Notes: a model not told the origin generated them from the sequence alone. DNA of 64,000 nt from Collybiopsis luxurians FD-317 M1 (GCA_000827265.1 KN834767.1:405329-469328); one strand, 5' to 3'; shown: positions 12,812 through 24,984, counted from the first letter of the stretch. A program made the numbers and translations.

Positions 12812-14231
12812 ATGCAGGGCATTGGTTTCTTGCTGATCATCGCAGTGCTTGCATCATTAGCCTTATGTGCTAACGCGACGACCGCGAAGATTCTAATTTA
12901 TTCTGCCACCGCTGATTTCCGACACGACTCTATACCCACTGCAATTCAAGCTCTTCAGTCCAAGGGACCCTCGATCGATGTCCAATTTGACAATACGGAA
13001 GACATGAATCAGTTCTCAGACCAGATATTAGCTCAGTACGACGCGCTGTTATTTTTGGATAACACAGGCGAAGGTGGGCCTTCCCTTTGGACTGTTGCTG
13101 GACATGTTCTCAACAATCACCAGTTCTTGACGACGCTGGAAAGGTAGCATTTCAAAAATATTTGGACTTAGGCGGAAATTTTGTAGCGATCCATGCCGCC
13201 TCCGACTGCTTAAGAAACACTACTTTCTACGGTCATGAAGTTGGTCAGTAACATCCTTCAGTTTCTCTCGGGGGCCTGATTGTTGATTGACTCATTGCAG
13301 GTGCTTTTTTCGACTATCATCCTGCACTGCAGAACGCGGTACGAATACCTCAGTTGCTTTCTTGTGTTCATCCGAATAACGGCCCATGTAGACAGTGGAT
13401 GTCATTGATTCTTCGCACCCGAGTACGAGCATGCTCCCAGCCGAGTGGCATGTGCAGGATGAAATGTAGGCCGCAATATTGACCGTCTTTTCAGTGATAG
13501 TCTTACATGTTATCTAGGTATAATTTTAAATCTGATCCAAGAGCAATTGGCGCCATTGTGATCCTGTCTGCGAACGAGTCCAGTTATGTAGGTATGTCGA
13601 ATTTTTCGAATTAATGAATATATAAAACTCGTGCTGATTTTTGCCGATTATCGTAGATAACGGAACTCATATGGACCAGGGAACCCCTCATCCGACCGGT
13701 GAGTAGTTCATGATATTTCGGGCGCCTTTGTCGAACTGATATCTGTGGCTGTAGCTTGGTTCCAGGAACGGGGAGCTGGTGTCGACAGTAATGGGACCGC
13801 CGGACGCAGTTTCTACACTAGTTTGGGGCATTTGAATGAGACATGGCAGGTCGGTGCACACTGCTCACGAAATTGGAAGGCTGACTCGGAGATTCTTCAG
13901 GATGATTTATTCTTGGCTCATGTCCTTGGCGGCATTACATGGGCTCTATAATTCAATACCACTTTGGCGTTCAATAGCTCGGGCCTGGTTGGAAACCCTC
14001 AGAGTTCCAACTCATCAACTTCATCGTCTGCCTCTTCCTCTTCCTCTCTGTCGCCCACTTCGTCACCTTCGTGAGTATCTACTCTATATGCAAGAATAGT
14101 TTCCGTGAATCTTCTGACGAGTTGTCAATAGATCGTCTTTGGCTTTTTCGGTGGATACAAATCTAATGCTTGCCGGTTCCTTGTTTGCAATATCTCTACC
14201 ATTATTTATGTCCTCTTTTCTTCATGCTTAG
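12812..14231 (+). CDS. secreted ThuA-like (trehalose utilisation family) protein, GPI tail behind an in-frame stop
   Basis: ThuA-like proteins have a class I glutamine-amidotransferase-like fold; fungal secreted members have no settled role. The start at 12812 begins a signal peptide (FLLIIAVLASLALCANA). Blocks KILIYSATADFRHDSI, YDALLFLDNTGE, GNFVAIHAASD and WHVQDEMY follow across about seven short exons (exon 1 ends at 13073). The core ends LFLAHVLGGITWAL with TAA at 13949-13951. In the same frame the sequence continues past this stop with NTTLAFNSSGLVGNPQ and a Ser-rich stretch. After an intron (14071-14131) comes a hydrophobic C-terminus ending at TAG 14229-14231, which looks like a GPI-attachment signal. 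The stop therefore either truncates an anchored protein or reflects a real difference in this strain. I give the span to the distal stop; the certain coding part ends at 13951. Confidence 0.82.
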
Positions 14232-14540
14232 TAGTTAAAAACAAATTGGACACTCTCCACTGGTAGCAATCTGGGCCACTTCTGGGTGCAACGCACTCAT
14301 CCTCGGCAAATCAGACGCGTCCTCAGGCTTTGATTGAAGGCTATTGCGAGTTAATGGGGAGATCTGGAAGGATGATTTATTTGTTAAGTCGCGATGCCTG
14401 AGGGACCTTGATTGTCAGCGACTCTTGGCGCCGGTTTTAGAGTTAAAGTTTTAAGGTTAATATCGATGCTGGTTGGGTGGTACTGCACGTTACGAGAGCC
14501 AGGTGGATTGAATGTCCCTTTTGTCGCAACTACACTCAAG

Positions 14541-15471
14541 ATGCTCAAAGAGGCAGATATTGTGGGTGAGCACTATCTGTTATGCTAAGGTGTACATACC
14601 AATATCATCTACTATCTAGTGATACAATCTTCAGACATGGTTGAATTCCCGATCAGCAAGAGTAATTTGGAATATTTCACGGAAGGTTTTCCACCCGCAG
14701 AGACATCCACTAAGCCAGGCGAAGTTGTATCTCTCACAGAGACTTCCCAAACCCTACGGCTCTTATGCGCATTCGTGGACCGGAAGCCGCCTCCTACTTT
14801 GGATGACATTGATATCGACGATCTGTTTCTTCTTGCTAAGGCGGCAGAAAAATATGTAGTGTATAATGCGATCACCATTTGCAGGCTTAAGCTTAGGCGA
14901 GTTTTGAGATACTTTGGATAATGTACAATAATGACGAACAGTGAGCATTTTTCTAGAGAATTCCTTTCCAAAAATCCAAAAGAAATCTTAGGCTTCGCCG
15001 CGGAATACCATTACACGGATGTCATCACAGCGTTGTACCCAATACTCATGGACACACCCCTCACGGAAATCGCCGCCATTCTACCGTCAACTTCACGTTA
15101 CTTTGCACATTGGGTACGCACACGCTTCTTGCAGGAAGTCTAATATCTCAAATTTGCGATACATGCAGAGCCTGCAAAGCTTCCGGTGGACCGACGCGCT
15201 CGTTACTGCCATTCGACTTGGAAACGATCATAACTGCCAATGGTGGGGGAATTACGTCTTGCAGATACTTCGCCGGCTCGACAAGCCAAGCTGCCTTACT
15301 CAACCGCATCTTCGAAGCATATTCAGAGAAAATGTGCCCAACTGGCAGCATACTTGCTGTTTTGCGGAATCTTCTCGCTGGGAGCAGAATATCAATCAAT
15401 TGGTAAATAAAATACCAAAGTTTTCGATCTCGATTCCAAAGGAAAGGGACCAAGCAGATGTGCAGATATAA
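14541..15471 (+). CDS. BTB/POZ domain protein, tandem copy 1
   Basis: BTB proteins mediate protein contacts and often recruit targets to cullin-3 ubiquitin ligases; mushroom genomes carry many. Exon 1 (14541-14565) codes MLKEADIVV. The second exon begins IQSSDMVEFPISKSNLEYF and runs through EVVSLTETSQTLRLL to AEKYVVYNAITICRLKLR. The next intron (14897-14956) appears to use a GC donor (AG|GCGAGT), because only that joint restores EFLSKNPKEIL in frame. A further 55-nt intron after AHW joins to the last exon, which stops at TAA 15469-15471. The gene is intact and about 240 residues long. Its neighbour at 15826 is a clear paralog with the same exon plan. Confidence 0.82.
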
Positions 15472-15825
15472 CTGAAGCACTATATATACTGTCCAAGAAA
15501 GGCGTAGTTATCTATAGAACACCACCGCTACATCGAATGGGGCTACATTCACTTCCCCGCTTTTTTTGACTCTGCTGGTAAAGACCTTGTCAGTCATGAG
15601 CATCGCAAAGACTGAAAGGGGAGATCTAGAAAGACAATTGATTTGTTGAGTCGCGACGAAGCTCACGCTGGGAGTGCCTGAGTGAGGTCGGACTGTAACG
15701 AATCAACAACTCTTCGGCGTTCATTTTAAAGTTAAAGTTATGATATCGATGGACACCTGGTTGGGTGGTACTGCACGTTGCGAGAGCGAGGCGAACCGAA
15801 CGTCTTTGTCGAAACTACACTCAAG
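15472..15825. other. duplicated upstream region of BTB copy 2
   Basis: From about 15615 this matches the sequence upstream of copy 1 (about 14355-14540). Shared parts include GGGGAGATCT, TTGTTGAGTCGCGA and TGGTTGGGTGGTACTGCACG. The tandem duplication therefore carried the promoter with the gene. Confidence 0.7.
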
Positions 15826-16767
15826 ATGCCCAATGGAACAGATATTGCGGGTAAGCACCACTGTCCGTTACGCTAAGGTGTACGTACCAATATCATCTAC
15901 TATCTAGTCATACAATCTTCAGACTTGGTCGAACTCCGAATAAGCAAGAGTAATTTGGAGTTTTTCACACGAGGCTTTCCACCCGCAGGAACATCTGCTG
16001 AGCCAGGCGAAGTTGTATCTCTCACAGAGTCTTCTCAAACGCTACGGCTCTTATTCGAATTCGTGGAGCAAAAGCCGCCTCCTACTTTGGATAGAGTTGA
16101 TTTCTATGATTTGTTACTTCTGGCTGAGGCGGCGGAGAAATACGTAGTGTATAGTGCGATCACTATTTGCAGGCTCAAGCTCAGGCGAGTTTTGAGATGT
16201 TTTATATACCAACATCGCCGAAGAATGATCGTTCCTCTAGGGAATTTCTTTCCAAAAATCCAAAAGAAATTCTAGATTTCGCCGCGCGACACAACGATTA
16301 CACAGATTTTATTACGGCGTTGTACCCAATACTCATGGACACACCCTTAGCGGAAATCGCTACTGTTCTACCGTTAACTTCGCGCTATTTCACTCGTTGG
16401 GTAAGAGCACACTTTTTTGCAGGCAGTCGAATTTCATTGCTCAAATCTGCAATCCATGCAGAGCCTACAGAGCTCCCGGTGGTCCGGAGCGCTCATTACT
16501 GCTACTCGACTTCAGAACGATCATGGTAACTGTCCATGGTGGGGACATAATATGATGCAGATACTTCGCCAACTAGACAAACCAAGCCGCCTTACTCAAC
16601 CCCATCTTCGAAAAGCATTCAAAGATTTTGTCGAGGAAAAATCCCACCGTTCTTGCTGTGTTGCGGCGTTTTCCCGCTGGGAGCAGGACATCATTCAAGT
16701 AGTAGATAAGATTCCGGAATTTTCGATTCCAGAGGAAGTGACCCCAGTACTGTCTTTCTATGAATAG
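15826..16767 (+). CDS. BTB/POZ domain protein, tandem copy 2, C-terminus supplied by a MITE
   Basis: This is a paralog of the gene at 14541 with the same four exons. The start at 15826 codes MPNGTDIAV; exon 2 begins IQSSDLVELRISKSNLEFF. The intron 16185-16240 again needs a GC donor (AG|GCGAGT). The last exon runs SLQSSRWSGALITATRL to FSIPEEVTP and then reads into the terminal repeat of a small transposon inserted at 16748, giving the residues LSFYE and the stop at 16765-16767. Compared with copy 1 (ending RDQADVQI), only the last few residues changed, so function may be kept. Confidence 0.82.
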
Positions 16768-16995
16768 AGGCAACAGTCACAGTCACGGTCGCCCTGTTGC
16801 GTCGCCTATTTACCGTGATGTCAAAATTAATTTTGGGTCCATCGCCTTCCTTCCAACCGTGACATCAAAAAATCCGAAAAAAATCATGAAAATTTTCAAT
16901 TCGGTTGCATGGGTCACGGTCAAAACTTGGTCTGTCGCATTGCTAGAGACCATGACAGTCACATGACTGTCGCCTCCATTCATAGAAAGACAGTA
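16748..16995. mobile_element. MITE, 244 bp, TA target duplication
   Basis: The element spans 16750-16993 and is flanked on both sides by TA (16748-16749 and 16994-16995). Its ends are inverted repeats of about 30 nt: the left reads CTGTCTTTCTATGAAT then GAGGC and ACAGTCA, and the right end reverse-complemented is identical except for two transitions. There is no coding capacity. The TA duplication and terminal repeats fit a non-autonomous Tc1/mariner-like element. Sequence right of the element (GATGTGTGAATATGA) aligns with the end of BTB copy 1 (GATGTGCAGATATAA), which confirms the insertion point. Confidence 0.85.
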
Positions 16996-17626
16996 GATGT
17001 GTGAATATGACCGACCCTCATGTACTACCGATGATTTTTTTGTCAGTGTGGTGTATTAAGCAACTCCGCTGTAAGTGGCGTTCGTCAAAATTGGTCCTAT
17101 CTGCGAAGAAGAGTTGTAAGAGATTATCAGAATGTCTGAAGCCTCATCTGCACATCACGCCTTCGATGATTCCAGGCGCGATGTCGCGGGAAGCACAATC
17201 AGCATGAAAGGACAAGGTGACAGCCTCCGATATAGGGAACCTCATAGCCTGATTATTATTATCAGCTTCGGAGGATCTACTAGTTGTGTTTCCAGGGCTT
17301 AGGTATCAATGGCAATAGGTGATTCACTGCAAATGGGGAGGAGCCTTGAACGAATCTTGAGCTCACGCAGCATGACGCAAGCCTAATTTCCCGATTCGGT
17401 AATTCCTTTTCTAAATTTGGGCATGCGCAATTGCCTCCGCGGCAGCTAACTGCGCTCATAATACCGGAGCCACCACAAAGAGCTCGTTCAACTCATCCTC
17501 AAATCGAGAGTAAGACCGAATCCCCATTATTTGTATTTAATATCTCTCCTGAGAGTCCACTACAGGTTTACTATCGTACAAGCCGTGAAATAAAAATAGA
17601 AAGGTCCCGTAAATGATAGTAAACAA
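16996..17626. other. intergenic
   Basis: The first bases continue the disrupted 3' end of BTB copy 2. The rest holds no supported gene; open frames at 17001-17207 and 17431-17616 have no recognisable motif. Confidence 0.45.
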
Positions 17627-19583
17627 TTATGCGAGCTTCGCAAGCGAGATGGCATTCTTTCCAACATCAACACTGAAGTAGGCGTTTTTCAAAAACACGT
17701 CGCCGACGAGCCACTCGGTGGCAGCGCCGACTTCGCCAGAGCTGATACCTGATACGCAATCGCCGTTGGGGTCGTTGGGGTTCACGGGTTGGAAGGCAAT
17801 GTCCCGGGGGTCGATGGCGAAGGAAGTTCCACTGAATGAGAGAGCAACGCTGGCATTGGTGTTGCAGGGGACGGTGAAACCACCTTGGCCGTCTGAAGCT
17901 GAACCCTGGATGAGTTGGTGGACAGCGGCGGCGTCGTTGGGGGGAGCGACAATCAAAGTGGTTCCGGTGTCGAGGATAGCGGTACGGCCTTGGAGTCCTG
18001 TGTCAGTCCCATCAACGGTGACGCTGTCCATTGCCCCTTCCCAGAACCCTTGCTGATTGACGTTATCGAAGGTAGTCAGTGTGTTCGCTTGGAACTTCGT
18101 GGGGTCCAGACCACTGCAGATATTGCGGGTTAGAAATGGGGTGCTTGCGGGACGGGAAAAAAAAAACACATACCCGAAAGTAATTTCTCCGTCATTCAAA
18201 TTGTCTGCCGCGCGAGAGATCTTGAAGGAGGTGATAGCGTCGGAAATCAAACCAGCAGATGCGAGACTTTCCGGGGGAGTGGGAGTTTGCTGCTCCGAAA
18301 GTGTCTATACAAAAGAACTAAATGAGAGAGCGCGCCAAGCGGTGAAGAAGACTACGTACCGACTGGGCAAGTCCCATCAAGCCATCGAAGGGTACCGAGT
18401 TATCAGCAAAGTCATCAGTTTCCGAATCAGCGACACCGAAGGTATGGCCAGTCAGGTTGAGACCGGCAACGGCAATGTTGTCATTGATAATCGTGCCAGA
18501 AACTGCACCAGTACCGTAGGTAACCTGGAACTGTTTGCCAGAGTCTACAAAAGTACTAGACGAAGCAGTGCCGAGGAAAGTGTGATCACCCTAGCGACGG
18601 ATGGGGGATCAGTGGCCAAGAAAACCAAGATCATGTTGAATGACTTACGCATCCACCTCCTGCCGTTGACTGACAGTTTTCGGAGCCAACCCACAGATCA
18701 GCAGACCCTGAATCCATAAGAATGAAATAGTTCTGCGGGGGAGTACCCATTTGAATGGTAGCGAGGTATCCAACATCTTGGCCTCTGTGAAAGGAGAATT
18801 CAAGACATAAATCATAGCCCACTTGAATAAAACGTACTCAATATTGAGTCCAAGCGAGTTGCTGGCAGTAGGGGCGTTCGCAGCTTCAACGCCGCTTGGA
18901 ACACCGCCGGACTCGACTTGAGAGCCAGTTCCGGCAGTACCGTTGTCTCCAGAAGCGGCAGCAGATCCCGAACCTGCTCCTGCTGCTCCGGCGGCTCCTG
19001 CGGCCCCTGCTGCTCCTGCACCTGCTCCGACTGCACCGGCCGAGCCTTTACTACTGTTGAGACGGGTCGAGTACTCAGTACAATGCCACATACATATGAG
19101 AATATGAATACAAACCCAGCCTGGCCCTGAGCTTTCCCTTTCTTAAGCTCGGCACGTGGAACATGTCCAGCACCAGCAAGGCCAATCCGGACAGCTCTAG
19201 CAGACTTTGGCACACCATGACGGTTGTAGCGTTTGCTTAGTGGAGCTTCTTCAAGATCCATCATACGACGCTCAATGCGGCGTCTGAGTTGATGATCAGG
19301 TGTTGGCTCTCGGCCAGTCATACGTGCAAGACGCTTGTGAGCCCGATTCATGTGTTGTTGAAGATACTGCGGAAATTAATGGTCTGAATGACACACGATC
19401 CCACACTTTTTTTACGATACTTACGACGGTGGGAGGGATACCTTCGGCCTTGGGAACCCTCTTGAGAGGGAGAGTGACCATTCCAGCATTTCTCTTTGTG
19501 GGACGGGCGTCCGCATCCTGGACGGTGGTTAGTGCGAAGAGTACGCCTGCCAGAAGCGTGGCAAAGGAGAGTTGGAGTTGCAT
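17627..19583 (-). CDS. pepsin-type aspartic protease (family A1), secreted
   Basis: The start at 19583 gives MQLQLSFATLLAGVLFALTT, a signal peptide, followed by a basic propeptide with Lys-Arg sites. A Gly/Ala-rich repeat (coded around 18950-19050) comes before the mature domain. The first catalytic motif is DSGSADLWVG near 18690-18715 and the second is DTGTTLIV near 17950-17975; YGTGAVSG of the flap precedes FDGLMGLA. Four or more introns are visible, for example near 18130-18175, 18300-18360 and 18545-18650. The C-terminal exon ends WLVGDVFLKNAYFSVDVG and stops at 17627. The first site has Ser where DTG is usual, which is tolerated in this family. The protein is expected to act outside the cell or in the vacuole. 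Confidence 0.9.
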
Positions 19584-20997
19584 GACGGAGAAACGTTGAC
19601 GATAGATAGAAAATGAAGAAGAAAGAAATTCACGGAAAGAATGAAGCAATCAAGCAAGGAGGGCCCGGCCTCGCAGACAGTAGATGGAAAGAGAGAAATG
19701 GGGATCGGGGGAAGGGAGGTAAGGTGGGAAGCAGTCGTTATTCTTTTTAAAGCTCTCCATTTGCCGGCCAGACCGTGAATCGGATGAAGGAAAGCCTATT
19801 GTGGTCATATTCATTGTCCCTACATATCACGTGGTCGGGTAGCGCCACGTTAAACTTGCCGCCACTGACAGAATCTGGATAGGTACGTTAACATTCTCTA
19901 TGTATTGGCCTTTGTACTCGTCCAATTTGTACAGCATTCATTCCTCTTTGTCTTTTTCTTTTTTGTGAAAGCCACAGTCCAAACTCTTCGTTTTCTTGTC
20001 CGGAATATCCCCCCGACCACCTCCGTTAATCAACCGCGAATCAATGAAGCATGCGATCCGTCGTTGGGAAGACAACCGCAGAGATATCAATATCCCTGAT
20101 CGTCGAGATGATTTCGCAAAGAAGCTCCAGCTGGTTCATTACACTGGCTACCAGCAATCACACGGCCTTGCATTCAGTTACGATCTGACTAAGTTTCCTT
20201 GGAGGCACTCTGAAGGCTGTCTCTCGAGAGTTGAGGTACTAAAATATACCTGCATTTATGGAACAACTGACTCGGAAACTAAAATTGGACTCGGAGATTA
20301 ATAGTCCTCTGCTAGTCCCCAAATAGGACGGTAAATCAAGTAGGTACTTGCTTCTTGAGCTTCTACCGAATTGTCAACCTCAACTCAACTCGAACTCGAC
20401 TCATCTGCAGCTGATTCGAACACCTGCAGAACTACATACACGAAGATGTCCGTCTTGCATGGTACATATCTATTATGAATCATGGCTAATCAATCCAATC
20501 TCGCCTTGCAACCCGCTTTAGTTCCAGATCAGACATAGTCGTTCTTTTGGCAACTGCGTCCATACTTATGACAAGCATAGTGTAATAGAGTACAGCGTGT
20601 GGACTGGAGTGTTGTATTTTAGAGTGAGTACAGCCCCTCAACTGCAATGGATGAATTGCTACGCGACCGACTCGTTGATGTCTTGGTACCTAAGTACATA
20701 GCTCTCGTCCAAGCAACTCCTTACACAAGACCAGGGATAGCACTGGCTGGGAGAGAGCTTCAGAGAGCGGTGGGAGAGAGAACGTTATACCGGTGGGACA
20801 CGGCTATTATATGTAGGATATTATTCATCCTACCTCGGCCGTACAGTCGCAGAACCTTTCACTCGCAGATTGCGCAGCAGAAAATAATATATGTATGTCC
20901 TCCTGACGGTTTGCTAAAATTACACCCATGTTGAATTCCAACAAGGTACGAGAACGAAAGACAGTACGGTACACGGAACGAACAACCTTCGATATCA
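19584..20997. other. intergenic
   Basis: Near 19584-19760 lies the protease promoter side, rich in purines on the plus strand. Frames at 19996-20301 and 20647-20934 are open, but I recognise nothing in them and see no convincing exon continuation. Nothing else stands out. Confidence 0.4.
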
Positions 20998-22242
20998 TCA
21001 CAATTTCGCTCTAGCAGCAGCGTCTTCATGGAAAGGATTAAGGGGCCTGTAATCCTTTTGAATGGTATCCAAGACATCCCGAGCGAATTCTTTCTATAAA
21101 TACAGTGGAAACGCAATTGGCGTTAGAATACACTCTCATTCTGAAAAAGGCAAAGAAAACAATACCTTGATGGAACCCCACACGCCTCCCTGTGCGTTTC
21201 CTGCCCACTGGTCTGCCAACTCCTCCGCACGGGCCAGGACGGCAGCAGTATCCCCGTTGACTACAGCATCAACGATACCCGCTTGAAGCGCCTCCTCAGG
21301 AGTAAAGCGATGACCCTCCAAAGCCATCTTTCGCTGGAGTGGAGCGCTGCCGAATTTGAGGCGGACCAGAGCGGCAAAGGAGATGGGCCATGGAGCGCCA
21401 AAGTGCACCTGTCAAGAAAAGTAAGTATGAACATGGTATTTGCATACACAACACGGATGGAAAGATGGACAGATAGATGGGGAGATGGAGGCTGGGGAAG
21501 TGTATTGTCGGGATACCAACCTCATTCATAGATAACCAAGCTCGACGTTTGCTGCCATCAGTCATTACGCGATAATCACACGCCATGGACAGCATAAAAG
21601 CTCCTGCGAAGCAATGTCCGTTAATTGCAGCGATGGTAGGGACTAGAATGGCACATTTTGATCAACGCTGCTGTTTTTCGTTTCTGCACGATTAGTATAT
21701 ATACTCACTCGGGAAGGTCAGAATTCTCGCAAGCAGAGGATCATATGTATCTTTGCATAGGTCAGATTCACGCGGAACATCAAGTGCCAATGCGAATCAG
21801 AGTCTGACCTTGGAAGAAGTTGGGATCCTTTTGCGAATTTTCAAAATCAAGACCTGAGAAGAAATGTACGCAAATCCATATGGAGACGGAAGCGCACGCG
21901 TACCATTACTGAAAAACTTGTCTTGGTCACGTCTCCCGACGATAATCAACGCGCCTTTCCCTTCCTCCTTGTTCTTCTTCGGGTCTTTTATTCGCAACCT
22001 CAAACTTTCTCGCCATTCCTTTTCAACAGTATTCAAAGCGGGTTTGAGTCCTCCGTTGATGAGTTCATGAGTTAGACGAGAATCTTGTCCATTGTGAAGT
22101 TCGATAACCCAAAGCGTCTTCTTTGCTGAACGAGCGCGTAAGTTGGCAAGTGTTGAACATGCCGCAACCCAGTAAGATACGTACGATGCGTCAAAGTAAT
22201 GAGAGGGTTTCCAGCTGGTAAACTTAGAGGATACGAAGTCAT
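20998..22242 (-). CDS. ECI1: peroxisomal enoyl-CoA hydratase/isomerase (delta3,delta2-enoyl-CoA isomerase-like)
   Basis: This crotonase-fold enzyme would move double bonds during beta-oxidation of unsaturated fatty acids. The start at 22242 gives MTSYPLSLPAGNPLITLTH. An intron of about 58 nt (22140-22197) joins this to KKTLWVIELHNGQDSRL. The oxyanion-hole region spans GALIIVGRRDQDKFFSN and AINGHCFAGAFMLSMACDYR (near 21570-21640). Later blocks are HFGAPWPISFAALVRLKFG and EALQAGIVDAVV. The protein ends in AKL, a type 1 peroxisomal targeting signal, with stop at 20998-21000. Some other crotonase subfamilies share the fold, so the exact reaction is inferred. Confidence 0.87.
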
Positions 22243-23244
22243 AGTTCAAGGCAAGGAAGTGTCGGGAATTGGACCCAGGTTCGAGCACACTAATGTCACG
22301 GTTATGAATGTACCGGCGGCTTCCTCGTGATTGGTGACAAGAGTGGTTCATCGTTCAACCGCAAAGATTGTAGAAGGAATTGCAAGCATGTACATGTACG
22401 AAAACAAAGAAAAGATTCAACACCACACCCAAGTGAAGCTCCTGGGCAAGCCAGTGTTGCACTGAACGCGATGGCTCGGTTCCACAAGAAGCGCCCGAAC
22501 TGCTGCAGACGCCCATTCCAAACTTAACCTCAAACCACAACCACAGTCGAAGCAACCGTGATATTTAAGGTTCGTTATCGTCGCAAAACTTGCTTACATG
22601 ACCATTCTCTTCGACATAACTAGAACTTGGAAAAAATCAGATAAAGTGTCGTCAGTTCAGCTCTCGTGAAAAAAAAAACTCGAAGCGTTTTTTCAACTCG
22701 ACTAACTGGCGTCAAAATTACTGTTCATTCGCTCTGGTCTATCCGACTCTGCGAACCCGGATGAATGGTTTGTCATGCGCCAAAGAGAAACCTCGGAATG
22801 AAACTCAAAAACAATCTTTGCGGATGTCCCTCCCAGTCGAGGGGCAAGGATGCAGGATCACCTGGAGTTTCCTACATCTACTTTTAGTTTTACAATCTCT
22901 GAATGTCAGTGTTTTTCTATACTTTAATAGAATTCAAGTTGCCTCGCTGCATTCTCAATTTTTGCATTTTGATCGGTGTGGGGTGCCAGATGAACGGGAA
23001 ATGTAAGAACCACGTAGCGATGACGATTCATTCTGTGCACTAGATCTCTCGGACAAGGCTTCTCAGAGACAGTGAGGTACGCACATCAATACGTAGAATA
23101 AATTAGAGAAACTCCCGCAAACTTGAAAACCACGAATTCAAAGCCCAACCTGAGCACACCTAGGCCTACTTCGTGGCCGCCATAATCAACTGGGACCCAA
23201 ACACTTGAGCGAGAACAACACAATTCCTCGAACGATCCAGCGAA
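22243..23244. other. intergenic
   Basis: No supported gene. Frames in 22302-22555 and 22761-23006 carry no motif. A pyrimidine/purine-biased patch is near 22660-22690. Confidence 0.4.
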
Positions 23245-24734
23245 TCACGAAAGAACTCGCGCCATCTTTCGCGTAGCAAAAGAGGCAAATTGTAATTCTA
23301 GATCCGGATCCCCCGGCTCCATCCAGATTGTATCCAGACTCCCGATACCCAGAAGAGAGACCGTATTCGAACATAAGGAAGAGAAGAATGCAGACTGGAA
23401 AAGGAAGCCAGTACCAGAAAATCTGGCTCGGTTGAAGCAGGAAGTTTCGCCTAGATTGTTTTGGCCCGGAGCAACAAGGGAGGCTGAGGTTGGAGGTTGA
23501 GGCAGAGTCACGGGCGTGTTCACTGCTAGCGTACGATGTGCAACAGTAGTTGCCGATGATAAGGAAGCTTGAACACGGGTTGAGGAAGTTGAATGTGAAG
23601 GAACGAGCAAGTTCGAGGAAGGAGGTAGAGTAGGCGCAAGTTGAGCGTTTGTAGGGGAGTAATGACGGGCTATGGTCGAGGTGGCGAAGTTTTCCGCGAC
23701 GGAAAGAACTGAAGCAGGTCGGCTACGAACAAGTACGTTGCTTACAGTGACAGAAAGAGGGGAAACAGAAGTTCGAGGGATCTCCGGAGGGGAAGAAACT
23801 GTTGCTGCTGGAGTTACGAGCGGCCGTACGAGTACTGAAGTCCTGAGTAGCTTCGTCGGGAGCCACGTGCAGGGGTAAAAATATGGAAATGGCCTCTCCG
23901 ACATTGCGTTGAAAGGACGAAGCAGTTGGCGACTGAGGCAAGGATACCGGCTGATGTAAGAACCATGAATCGGTGGGTGATTACAAGTACAAACGACCAC
24001 TTACGGCGGCAGGCATTAAATCCTCATTTTCATCGTCTGGTTCCGTATTCATTTCGACATCGATAGCAGAGGAATATGAACTATTAGAGATGGCCTACAA
24101 GCGACATGACTTTTGAGTTCTAGGATTCTTTTACGAGCTCTATAGTCATCCGTGTACAGAACTTGCTCGCCTTGAATTTGCAGGTCGATCGCCGAGTGCC
24201 TTCGTTTCTGACCTACACTAACCTCTGCGGTTGGACCAGTGGGAGTAATAATCGTGGCAGAGCTCCGGGCATGTTCACGGGCGAGACAATAATGTCGGAA
24301 TTGAACCACGCTTGTCCCTGCTCAGCGTCGACTAGGACACCGAGTCCAATGTGACGTAGGTCACTGCTCCGACGCAGCTTATTGATTCGGCCATTATCGT
24401 AAGAAATTTGCCCTCCAAATACGGCGTAAGATGACTTCCTAGAACGAGCCCAAGCCTTGAGTTCCTGATACGACACTAGAATTGTGCGAGATGAAGGGAA
24501 GAGATGATGTGAGCTCATCAGTTGTTTGTTTTCTTTAAGGTTATGATCTCGAGCAGCTAATTCAACGTACTTCTCGGTGACTTTTATACCGATTGGCCTA
24601 AAATTTTCCACGAAGGCTGCTGAACTCGGTAGGCAAGCGCCGTTGAGTAGCTGCTTGAAAGACGCGAGAGCATCGGCGTGGTGTTGCGAAAGAATAGATT
24701 CAAAGATTTTCGGATGGCCAGATGGAGTAGACAT
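23245..24734 (-). CDS. unrecognised multi-exon protein, Ser/Pro-rich C-terminal half
   Basis: I do not recognise this gene. A good start at 24734 opens a 150-residue exon beginning MSTPSGHPKIFESILSQHHA. An exon ending near 24120 (SVGQKRRHSAIDLQIQGEQV) follows in another frame; the intron joining the two was not found. Downstream, an intron acceptor near 24100 leads to an acidic piece (MNTEPDDENEDLMPAA), and an intron near 23952-24003 joins it to PVSLPQSPTASSFQRNVGE. The tail is Ser/Thr/Pro-rich and ends in a hydrophobic stretch (GTGFLFQSAFFSSLCS), so a membrane anchor is possible. CpG content is normal, so it is host DNA lying just outside the transposon island. Confidence 0.5.
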
Positions 24735-24984
24735 GGTACGAAAAGAGCGAGCAATAGAATTTGGAAGATGGTGGTTGGAAGAAGAGATGGCACTCGAAGC
24801 CGGAAATTACGCGCCGACTCGATATGTTGCTTACGTATATCCGGCGCTAAAAGGAGGTCGGTATATCTCGCTTTGACCAGGCCAAATCAGGGACCGCAAG
24901 CGCTCCCTTTGAGCACCAGAAAGTTAGCTCCTTTTGAACGATAACCGAGTAGTGCCGGCGAGCGGCAGAGCCCGCTACCGTCAA

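Noticed and set aside
20647..20934. Plus-strand 95-codon frame
   Set aside because: It starts well but lacks any recognisable motif or splice continuation.
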